64,000 nt of DNA. Source: Hericium rajendrae. Lineage: Eukaryota; Basidiomycota; Agaricomycetes; Russulales; Hericiaceae. Below are positions 55,677 through 64,000 of the stretch, one piece after another. The first letter of the stretch is position 1; every line of letters begins with the position of its first letter. The position numbers and the translations under genes were made by a program. The DNA lies in contig CM065884.1 in NCBI GenBank assembly GCA_033439255.1, positions 2,914,001-2,978,000 of the forward strand, written 5' to 3'. A model generated the notes under the pieces. It saw only the letters and a list, made by a program, of their open reading frames with translations. It did no database searches and was not told where the DNA came from.

Positions 55677-58600
55677 TCACTCTGCCTCCTCCCGACCCCC
55701 TGGCCCTTGCACCGCACCCTCCTGCTCGAACTCCTCTAGCTCCTCCACTGCCCGTGCTGCCTCCCTCTGTGCCTCCTCCTCACGCAGTGCTTCCTCGAAT
55801 GCATGCTGCTCAGCTTCCAATGCAGAACCGGGTCGCGGCGTGAAGGCACGCAAACGGCGTGCACTGATGGGCGTGCCCTTGATCGGCCTCCCATCCAGAG
55901 TGACGACTTCGTACGAGTTGCGATAGCGCGACGCGATACGATATGGTTCGGACCACTTACTGAGCAATTTGCGTTCACTGCGGAAGGTGAAGTCCAACCG
56001 ATTATCGTATACTTGAACCAACTGGCCAGTGTGGAATAGAACCTCCCCCGGTAAACGCTGCTTGAGTTTCTTGTCGAACGCGGCCTTGCGGCGTATGGCG
56101 TGCTTGACCACAGCCTCGTATCCGTCGAGTTGCTGCTGCGCGACGTATGCCATATGTGTCACTGCGTCGCTTGGTCGTAGGACTGACGCGGCTTCCGCGA
56201 GCGATGACGGGGGAGTATTGACGACACGTCCGAACAGGAGCTCCTTGGGCGTGAACTTTAATGCTGGTAGGAGCCGATTGTTGAGTATGCGAACCGCATC
56301 GTCGAGGTGGTCCGGCCAGTGCTTTGGGAGATCCTCTGGCGTAATTGCGACGTAGTTGTCTTCGCCGAGGTTCGGGGCCGCGAGGCGCGCAAGTACGTGG
56401 ATGAGCAGTTTGTTGGTGCCTTCCACGAGGCCATTAACCCACGGTGAGTATGACGACACCACATGGTGTTTGACCCCCCACTTGCCACAGAACTCGCGCA
56501 CCTCCGCATTCCGGAAGTGCAAACCACCATCCGTCATGAAGTCCTCCGGGGGTAAAAAGCCTTGGAATATATGGCGTAAGCAGTCGATGGTCGTTTTTCC
56601 TGAGCCCTTTACCGTAAACTTGAAGGCCCACACGTGCTGCGAAAACGTGTCGAGGAAGACACCGATTGTAACGTGCTTGCCTTTCGCCTTGGGCATTGCC
56701 AGGTAGTCACCGACGAGCAGCTCGAACGGATGGCGGCGGGTGATGGGCTCGAGCAACGCGTGGATGTGTGGCGTACCATAATTCTTGCACTGGGGGCATT
56801 CTTTGACGGCGGCTATGATCGAGGCGTCAAGCCCGGGGCTGCAGATGCGATCCATAAGGGCGATTTTGATGCTATCTCGGCCCCAGTGGCCGCCTTCGAC
56901 ATGCTGCTTGTACGCCAGCTCCTTAGCTTCTGCCCGCGTGACGCATTCCAGCCGATGACGACCCCGCGCTGCTGTGCCACCTCATAGACGCCATAATTTA
57001 CCGTCATCGAGGAAGTACTCCGACGAACGGTGTTGAGCACGGCGTTTGTCACGCAAGCGAGTGGGACCGTCATGTCGTCCTGTGAGCGCCTCGAGTACCT
57101 CCACGTACAATGGTTCCTCCGCGAATCGCTCGAAAAGCGCCTGGTGCACAGGATCGCGCTCGATCGTTAGCGTCATCACGTCGTTAACGATCCCGCGCGA
57201 GGCCTCCCAGTCTTCGCTCACTGTCCAGTCGCTCCCGTCTCCCGGTATGTGCGGCAACCCTTCGCCTTTGCGACTGAGCCCATCCGCTACGACATTCAGC
57301 TTGCCCGGTAGATGCTTAACGTCGATTATTTGGTATGCGAGGATCCCATCACGCCATCGCGCGTGCGTCGCATTGAGCCCATCGCTGAGCAGCACATCAT
57401 GGAGAGCTTGGCAATCAGTCTCAACGATGACCGGGAAACCCCATATGATGTCGGCAAACTTGTCCAAGGCAAACTTCAGCGCCGCGAATTCCAAAAGGAA
57501 TGGTTTGTACTTCTCCTCGGATGCGGATGTACGTTTGGATGCGAATGCGATGGGGTGTGATTTGCAGACAGTTTTGCCATTGGGGAGCTGGTACGTTGAC
57601 TTCTGTGTTAGAACTGCGGCGAACCCATCTTGACAGCCATCTGAGGTGACCGTGAAAGGCGTGCCATCCCATCGCGGACCGCGTAGAACTGGTTCCGCGG
57701 TCAGCGCCGCTTTGAGACGTAGGAAGGCTTCGGTGTGGATGGGCAGCCAGTGTGCAGCCAGCTTGTAGCCCTCCATGACCTGACGATATGTGCTTTTCGC
57801 TGATTGTGCAGGCAAGTCCACTTCACGAAGGAGGTTGCGCAACGGTGCCTCCATCCTCGCATAGTCCTTCACCAGGTCGCGGAAGTGACCCGTTAGCCCC
57901 AGAAACGACACCAGATTAAGCGCGTCCTTCGGCTGTGCCCAATCCACGATAGCAGTTAATTTGGAGAGGTCGGGAAGTACACCTTTCAGTCCGACGCGCG
58001 CGCCTGCGAAGACAGCTTCTGACATGAAAAAGGAAGACTTGTCCGCTGATAAAGAGAGGTTGCGTGCCTGTATACGCGTGAAGACTGCTCGTAGTTTGTC
58101 CATCATTTCGCCAAACGTATCCGCCGCGGCACCTCCATCGTCCACGAAAAGCTCCATGATTTGTGCTGTGAGCAGATCGTGCATATGCATACCAGTAACG
58201 TGGGCGAAGGAAGCAGGTGCACCCGTCATTCCGAAAGGCATGCGGAGGTACCAGAAATATCCGCGACCTTCGACATAAAAGGCAGTGTATGGCCGGGAAT
58301 CGATATCCATCGTGAGCGCGTAGAATCCCGACGCGAAGTCGAACACCGATATGTAGCGATGGCCACTTAGGTTTTGCTGTTTCATGCGGATGTCGCCCTG
58401 GGGCATGGGCGCGACCGTGGTGACCTTATTGACTTCATTGAAATTCTGGCATATACGCCATTTCATGGGAGGTTCTTTCGGGGTTACGGCTTTCGCGTTT
58501 GGCGGACGTGGAGGTAGGTCGAACATGGGCGGCAAACCAGCCCCGACGCACTCCTCGTTGATGCGCAGTTGCAGCTCGTCCAGGGTGAGACCGCCGCCCT

Positions 58601-60146
58601 CGTGAGCCTTCTGCGCCAACGTCGTCGGTGACACCGCTTTGACTTGCGACGGGTGAACCGCTTCGATAATACCGGCCTCCAGCATTTCATCGACCTTCTT
58701 ATTCAGGTATTGACGCTGTGGTGGCGTTAGAGGACGTTGCCGTGGCTTCACCGAGAACTTCGCGTCCTCGGGTATGTTCAGCTTGTGAATCGCGTCGTCC
58801 GCCGGTTTGACCTCGCTGACCGCCAATGCGAAACAGTCAGCGAACTCGGTAAGCAATGCTGTGACTTGTGTGCGTTCGGCGGCCGATAGGTCCGTGCCTA
58901 TTTGGATGCGTCTGAGCATTTCGGATACGCGCGCGGGATTGTGGGGGTCCGTGAGGCGGGTGTATAGATGGGCTTTAGGGTCGGCGGCGTCAATCGCCCA
59001 AACTTCTATGCCGGGCTCGGTGTCAATACAGAAGGGTACGGCACTCGGGGACATGTGCGGGGGGACTTCCCTCGAGGGGAGTGTAGACCCACTCCCCATT
59101 GCGTATTCGCGCTTGCGTCTGAAACGCACATGCTCCTCGTCCTCGATCTCCTCTACTGATGCCCGGCGGCGCGCGTTGTTGCTCCGTTCTGCACGGCAAC
59201 TGGGCACTGCAGGTGAGCTCGTGTCCGTGCCTGCTACAGCTTCTCCGCTTGCTTCCTCGGTCACCGACGCGTCGTACGACGCTGGGTCTTCGCCTGTGCC
59301 CCAGTTCACCTGTGCCGATTCGCCTTCCCGTGCCTCGTCCTTCTCCTCCGGTTCCCACTCCTCCAGCCCCTCATCGCTGCTCACGCTCGCCGTCTCGCTT
59401 ATCTGCTCGATCCACGCACTACACGGTATGTTGTCGTCCTCGTAGTCCGGCGGCGCGTCGATAGGCTCGTGTGCATGGGTGAGAGCTAGATTAGCATGGG
59501 GCATTTCTGCCGGTTGGGTAGGTATAGGGACTTGCCTCGAGGGGGGATGTGATTCTCCCCCCGCTAAGTGCTCCCTCTGCTTCCAGTCCAGTACGGCGTT
59601 CGCTGCCTGTATGCCCTTTTGACGACCGAACAGCCTCTTGTGTAGTTGGTTGTGTAACGTGGTGGCACCGTTGTTGCCCGTAATTCGAACGACGTCGTCT
59701 TCATAGTCGTGGTTCGCTCGGAAGGCCGTGAGTAAGGGCTTCCCGAACAGAAACGACCAACCGCCGCCACTGTCAAAGACTTCGAACTCGCCCCAAGTTC
59801 GAATCCCGTTCAGTTCGATGATACCACGCCACGTTGCCTCTGATGGAACGCGAGCGCCATTGGCCATTCGCAGAACGCGTCGCGACCGACACCAGTTCGA
59901 AAGTCGGTGCTTGACTTTGTTGAACACCGACGTGCACATAGCCCCCACCATGGCGCCGTCGTCGAACAACCCCCGCACACGAACACGTTCGCCTTTTGGT
60001 CCATGCATGACGACCTCGTGCACAAATGGCACCACTTCCTCTTTCTCTGACCCCACCGCGTACAAGTCAATGACTTCGAATTCATCAGCAAACGCTTCAG
60101 AAGGTACGGAAGTACAATCGATACAGTTCGCGGGGCTGTCCAACAC
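55677..60146 (-). pseudogene. Pol of inner Gypsy: protease, RT, RNase H, integrase; one TGA
   Basis: The frame is open upstream of 60146 into the end of gag, one base back (a -1 shift), so the first codon here is not a true start. Protease has GLFDDGAMVGAM. RT has KWRICQNFNEVNKVT, ISVFDFASGFYALTMD and the catalytic FVDDG. RNase H has FTVTSDGCQDGFAAVLTQ, KPFLLEFAALKFAL and HLPGKLNVVADGLSR. Then TGA at 56984-56982 interrupts (KLWRL*GGTAARG), and the same frame continues with the integrase zinc region H-x-E-G-G-H-W-G-R-D...CPQCK, the core VGDYLA...D (IGVFLDTFSQ), D (MTDGGLHF), E (NGLVEGTNKLL) and a C-terminal GPYRI-like SEPYRIASRYRNSYEVVTLDG. The single stop fits CGA-to-TGA and is the only break I see. 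Confidence 0.88.
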
Positions 60147-60226
60147 GTCCTCACCCTTCGCCGCCTCAAGCGCAAGGACCTCCGCATCTCCTAGGTGTTC
60201 CGAGTTTGGGGCTGCCTGTTCACCCT

Positions 60227-62107
60227 CTAAGCAGGCAGCCCGTCCCCATTTCCCGACTCGGAAAGGAGGCTCAATTGCTCGTCCCAGGACACGCGCGGCA
60301 GGTATTGAGCGTCACCCATGACGAGCTGCACCCGCGGACCACCTCCTTCGATGCCTAGATGCTTCGTGCAGAACGTGCGCCAGACCATCTCGTTACGGGA
60401 GAGTTGCTGCTCGGGTGATGGTTTGCAGTCGCCCGCCCGGTGGCCGATCATCCCGCATCGATAACACTCGCCACTGCGTACGGGCGCCGTCCCTGGTCGT
60501 AAGGGCACGGGTATACGCTCGTCGATGAAGGGTCGTGGGCCATGCATTTCTTCGAAGCGCGTGAGCTGGGTGCGATACGCCGCGAGTCCCGCGTCCATAT
60601 TCGGGTGGTGCGGCAGCATAGTAATGGCCGCTCGCAGTGTGCTGCGTTGCTCCGCTGTGAGCACGGTTGGCGGGACGGGATTGAGACCGCCATTGGGACG
60701 TGGGAATCCCGTCGTGCGTTGCTCGGAAGGTGTAGTGGCTTGCGTCGTCGTTGTTGTGCTCGCGCGCGGCTGGGAAGCCGTAGCCGGCGCTGCATTGTTG
60801 TACGACATGCGACCAAACTGCGCCGTGAGGTTCGCCATCGTGCGTTGCGTCATCTGCGCCTCAAGCCGCGCGATTTGTGCCTTCAAGAGCTCCATCTCTT
60901 GCGACCGGCCACGTTTTATGTCCAACCGGTCGCGCAGGGCACCCACATTGACGTTGGTCACGGCCGTGCAGAATGTGTTCCAATCCGTCTGCGTCTCGGG
61001 CACAAATTCCTTCAGAATGACGGGCAGGTTGTCGCGTACGAGGAAAATGAGCTGCGTCGTGGCCACGATATTGGCGCGCCCCGCCAGATCGAGCATATGT
61101 GCAGCCCAGCGCACATGCGAGTAGACGTCGATGCTGCCAACCTTCTCCTGCTTCCCCAACTCGTCCTCCCGCAGGCGATAGTCCAACATTTCGCGCTGCC
61201 AATCGTCCGCCGTCTTCGTAACTGCACGCCCCATCTGCCACTTCGCGACGAATTCCGTCTCGAACGTACTCCAATCGGTTTTCTTCGTGCGATCTAAGGC
61301 GGTGAACCACACCTCGGCCGGTGATTCGGAGTCGATCCAGTCTCGGAACGCCATGACCCAGGCATCACCGGTATTGGCTGTACCGGAAAATGTCATCTTG
61401 CGCTTGAAGAATCGGAGGAAATTCGTCGGATTCATTGCATCCCTCTGGTCGCCTCGGAAGAAGAACATGTCGTCGACGTTAGACATCTCGTGCGTGGCTG
61501 GGCTGTGTGCAGGGACGGCTGGGGCTGGCGGCGGCGGTTGTCGAGGTGATGGTTTGGGTGCAGCAGCGAATGAAGGGAAGGGGTGGCGTTGTGCGACGGG
61601 GTGTAGGACGGACAGGCCTGCGGCGGGTTTGATGTCCGGCTTCGTATCAACTTTGGGCTCGGGCTTAATTGCGACTTTGACGTCTGGCGTAACGACGGTT
61701 TTGGTGTCCGGCTCCGTGTGGGGCTGGAACGGGGACGGCAGGATGAATTGCGAGGTGTCGGGGCTGTCGTCCAGACTGCGCGTGGAAAGTGCGGGTGAAT
61801 TGGATAGTGAGACGTCGAGGTTGATGATGCCGTGGGGCTGCGCGCTGTGAAGCGAACTTCTGCGCGGTCGGGGCCGAGAGCGCAATATTTCAGCAAACGC
61901 GGACGCACTGATGCCTGGCGTGGCGCCCGGTAACACGGCAGAGTTGGTTGCTGGGGAGTCGAAGGAGCTTCCGAAGCTGAAGTCGGATAGAGCAGGTGAG
62001 GACGGTAGGGCTGGGGAGCTTCCGGACGACTGAGCTGCTTCTTTAGAGATAAATTTGCCGTCAGGACCGCGGGGGCGTTCAGATGGGGATGGTTTTTTCG
62101 GGGCCAT
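60227..62107 (-). CDS. Gag of inner Gypsy element
   Basis: 626 aa from ATG 62107 (MAPKKPSPSERPRGPDGKF). A Ser/Pro-rich N-terminal third is followed by the capsid-like domain (MNPTNFLRFFKRKMTFSGTA...AEVWFTALDRTKKTDWSTFETEFVAKW), a coiled-coil-prone stretch (MELLKAQIARLEAQMTQR) and the knuckle CYRCGMIGHRAGDC. It ends SESGNGDGLPA just before pol, whose frame overlaps the gag end in the -1 register. The frame is uninterrupted. Confidence 0.9.
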   Translation of the reverse strand: MAPKKPSPSERPRGPDGKFISKEAAQSSGSSPALPSSPALSDFSFGSSFDSPATNSAVLPGATPGISASAFAEILRSRPRPRRSSLHSAQPHGIINLDVSLSNSPALSTRSLDDSPDTSQFILPSPFQPHTEPDTKTVVTPDVKVAIKPEPKVDTKPDIKPAAGLSVLHPVAQRHPFPSFAAAPKPSPRQPPPPAPAVPAHSPATHEMSNVDDMFFFRGDQRDAMNPTNFLRFFKRKMTFSGTANTGDAWVMAFRDWIDSESPAEVWFTALDRTKKTDWSTFETEFVAKWQMGRAVTKTADDWQREMLDYRLREDELGKQEKVGSIDVYSHVRWAAHMLDLAGRANIVATTQLIFLVRDNLPVILKEFVPETQTDWNTFCTAVTNVNVGALRDRLDIKRGRSQEMELLKAQIARLEAQMTQRTMANLTAQFGRMSYNNAAPATASQPRASTTTTTQATTPSEQRTTGFPRPNGGLNPVPPTVLTAEQRSTLRAAITMLPHHPNMDAGLAAYRTQLTRFEEMHGPRPFIDERIPVPLRPGTAPVRSGECYRCGMIGHRAGDCKPSPEQQLSRNEMVWRTFCTKHLGIEGGGPRVQLVMGDAQYLPRVSWDEQLSLLSESGNGDGLPA

Positions 62108-62299
62108 CTGGGCAGTCTTTATGGGTTATGGCCACGTGTATGCAATGTGATGGACAGCCTGATGGATTCAGCAGCACGCAGCAAAAATGAGGAGATACAC
62201 GTGGAACACGCAACGCGGAGCAAAACGAGGCACAGGCGCGAAAGGACGACAAACGGGAAACTCGAGGAACACTGAGCAACGCAACGCAACACTAGTGGG

Positions 62300-62320
62300 T
62301 CGAATCCACTCTCATCACCA
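62300..62320 (-). other. Primer-binding site of inner Gypsy
   Basis: The minus strand reads TGGTGATGAGAGTGGATTCGA starting 3 nt after the 5' LTR. The plus strand therefore reads like a tRNA 3' end (tcgaatccac...tcatcaCCA), including T-loop-like sequence. The tRNA identity is not determined. Confidence 0.75.
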
Positions 62321-62323
62321 CGA

Positions 62324-62488
62324 TGGAGCAGGCCCAGAGGAGAGAAGGCTGAGACAGCTCTGGTGATGTCGATGATGTCTATGCTACTACATGCTGCCTC
62401 TGATCTATCTCTGTGCTGACTAATCCTCGCTCTATGGTGGTGTGATCACGTGATCAGTGCCTCTGCACCCCCTCACTCTCCTACTCCA
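62324..62488 (-). repeat. 5' LTR of inner Gypsy element
   Basis: 165 bp, same sequence as 55418-55582 as far as I can read. The right flank is CCGCCGC (62489-62495). Confidence 0.9.
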
Positions 62489-62495
62489 CCGCCGC

Positions 62496-63489
62496 ATGTC
62501 ACTGCCCCCTTCCAGCGCGAATCGCCCCCGCATCAGTCACTCTGCTATGAGGCTATTACACACCAGATTGCGGCCGGGCACGCCAAGAGCACTTTCATTG
62601 AGGAGGCGGCGCATTCCGAGCTAGTTGAGGATAAAACTCCAGGTGGGATTGACACTGAAGATGGCAGGGATATGGCAGAGGAGGATGACTGGATGAGGAA
62701 TGAGCTATGGAACATGTCAGAGGTATTCGCGGCAGAGAAGAAGAAGGGGAGTTCCCGCACGTCCAAGCCACCAGAAGCGGCACCACAGAAACCCGCCGAG
62801 AAGACCAAGTCTCACGTACCGAAGGAGGATGCCCCTGCAACCAACCTGAAGCCAATCCCACAGTTCCGTTATCAGTCTACTGCCGAAGACCAGAAGCTCA
62901 TCGATGAACTGCTCACTTGGCTTCTCGATGGTCGGCTCTCGAACACGACTCCCGCGCACATCCTCGCCGCAAGCCCTACGATTCGCAAAGAGATGGTTGA
63001 GCGCCTTCGCACGCGTTGAGTTGAGGCCGCCGGATTCGAAGCCACCGCTGAGGACATCGCCAACGGTGAACCTACAGAAGTGTTCAGTATGCTGAAGACC
63101 CGCGAAGCACTGCGCTCCTTACCGCTACGCGAGGTTGATCTCTTCATCAATGGCTCGAGTCGTGAAGTCGGCGTCCTCGATCAAGGTTCGCAAATTATCG
63201 TCATGCACATCGATCTCGCCAAACGCGCCAACTTACCGATTAACTACGACAAACGAATCGAGATGGAAGGCGCGAACGGTGCGACGTCGTGGATGCTTGG
63301 ATGCGCAGAGAATGTTCCCATGCGTATTGGTCCCATCACCTTTGAACTGCATGCTTACATTGTCGAGTCCGCACCCTTCCAGCTGCTCCTCGGACGCCCC
63401 TTCTTCCATTTGCTCCTTTGCCGTATGGAGGACCAGCCGTCGGGCGATGTCGACGTAATTATCCGCGACCCTGCGAACTTCAATCACAA
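62496..63489 (+). pseudogene. Outer Gypsy gag end and aspartic protease, truncated
   Basis: Continuation of the frame cut at 55417: HVTAPFQRESPPHQSLCYEAIT..., a Lys/Pro-rich linker, PQFRYQSTAEDQKLIDELLTW, then TGA at 63017-63019 (RLRTR*VEAAGFEA; fits CGA), then SLPLREVDLFINGSSREVGVLDQGSQIIVM with the protease LDQGS motif and the PFQLLLGRPFFHLL block. The frame is lost at 63490, where GCE copy 4 begins. RT and integrase of this element are outside the window or deleted. Confidence 0.82.
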
Positions 63490-64000
63490 GAGGTGTCCCA
63501 GTCACTGAAATACATTATATAAGGCAACTTGCCTAAATCGTATTACAAAAACCCCGGCAGTTGCTGCCCGGGGCCTTGCCACACACATTATAATTCACGC
63601 CACTTAAGCCGCATTATAATGCGGCACTGCGGCACCTGGGATAGCCCAGGGACCACGAAAAACATATAATATTGCATAAAAAAACATATCAGCCGAGATC
63701 ATAAAGATCTCGGCCGCCGTTGCTACTGCTCGTTACCGCCGCGGCGCGCTCGTTGTTCTCGGCTACGGGCCTGCCGACGCTCCCGCGTACCTGCGCTCGC
63801 CGGCGCTTCCCTCGTGCTCGCCGGCGCTTCCCTCGTGCTCGCCGGCGCTTCCCTTCATGCTTGCCGGCGCTTCCCCGTGCTTCCTCGCGCGCTCGCCGGC
63901 GCCTACCACCCCGCCCCGCCGACGCCGCCCTGCCCTGCTCGTGCCGCTCCGCTCCCACGCCACGGCCACGCATGCACTGCATGCACGCACCGCGTGCTAC
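63490..64000 (-). mobile_element. GCE copy 4, 3' end, runs off the window
   Basis: It begins GAGGTGTCCCAGTCACTG, the inverse of the GCE right terminus. It continues with the conserved caacttgcctaaatcgtattac, the ccgcattataatgcgg dyad and the ccgagatc-loop-gatctcgg hairpin, then GC-rich arm repeats (gcttccctcgtgctcgccgg). The flanking 7 bp are ATCACAA (63483-63489); the other end is not visible. Confidence 0.85.

Larger units (their letters stand above)
55418..62488 (-). mobile_element. Complete inner Ty3/Gypsy-type element, 7071 bp
   Basis: Two 165-bp LTRs (55418-55582 and 62324-62488) that appear identical, flanked by the direct repeat CCGCCGC (55411-55417 and 62489-62495). A primer-binding site (62300-62320) lies 3 nt from the 5' LTR and a purine tract (55586-55595) next to the 3' LTR. 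Gag and pol lie between, on the minus strand. LTR identity argues for a recent insertion into the gag of the outer element. Confidence 0.92.

Noticed and set aside
4086-63019. Programmed reading of TGA as an amino acid
   Set aside because: The TGA codons fall at unrelated sites in unrelated elements and each is one CpG transition from CGA. Mutation is simpler.
1-64000. A TET/JBP dioxygenase gene, as sometimes linked with KDZ transposons in fungi
   Set aside because: I looked for the HxD...H iron-binding pattern in plausible exon chains near both KDZ genes and did not find one.

Overview
The window looks like a transposon-packed block of a GC-rich basidiomycete (Agaricomycotina) genome. The evidence is short GT-AG introns of about 45-60 nt with CTAAC/CTAAT branch sites, two KDZ (Kyakuja-Dileera-Zisupton) transposase genes, several Ty3/Gypsy-type retroelements of agaricomycete style, and companion ORFs of mushroom transposon families. 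I found no convincing ordinary host gene, no tRNA or rRNA and no CRISPR. Almost everything can be read as nested mobile DNA.

Layout, left to right. About 750-17215 is a first KDZ element (KDZ-1). It holds a small two-exon gene (951-1533), a KDZ transposase (1994-5580, minus), a companion gene (5788-7776, minus), an inserted 3534-bp GC-rich element (9115-12648, here called GCE), a companion gene (12844-14906) and a GRF-like zinc-finger gene (15269-16497). It ends in TGACTA-rich DNA. 17220-17766 and 43158-43251 are two pieces of an older GCE. They are split by a 25.4-kb second KDZ element (KDZ-2, 17767-43157) with a 9-bp target duplication. KDZ-2 carries a KDZ transposase (19662-26387, minus), three small minus-strand genes and two companion genes on the plus strand. 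It was later hit by a 401-bp MITE, by a 2759-bp element (E-21) inside an intron of the transposase, and by a 9.3-kb element (E3, 31938-41227). E3 itself contains a second MITE and a nearly fresh GCE copy.

43252-49400 is a decayed Gypsy-type element on the minus strand, followed by a truncated gag on the plus strand (50684-52366) and a second KDZ-2-type end (52367-52856). 52857-63489 is a Gypsy element on the plus strand. It is interrupted by a complete Gypsy element on the minus strand (55418-62488) with identical-looking 165-bp LTRs. The window ends inside a fourth GCE (63490 onward).

Two things stand out. First, E3 contains a divergent array of modules in which an intron-like segment of 44-50 nt (donor, branch site, AG) ends in, or immediately before, a short inverted repeat. 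Six lie in perfect or near-perfect 11-16 bp hairpins plus one weak copy, and the same module occurs once in the otherwise different element E-21. Second, the elements are broken mainly by CGA-to-TGA nonsense changes at CpG sites, and the two complete GCE copies differ largely by CpG transitions. Both facts fit cytosine-methylation decay of silenced transposons.
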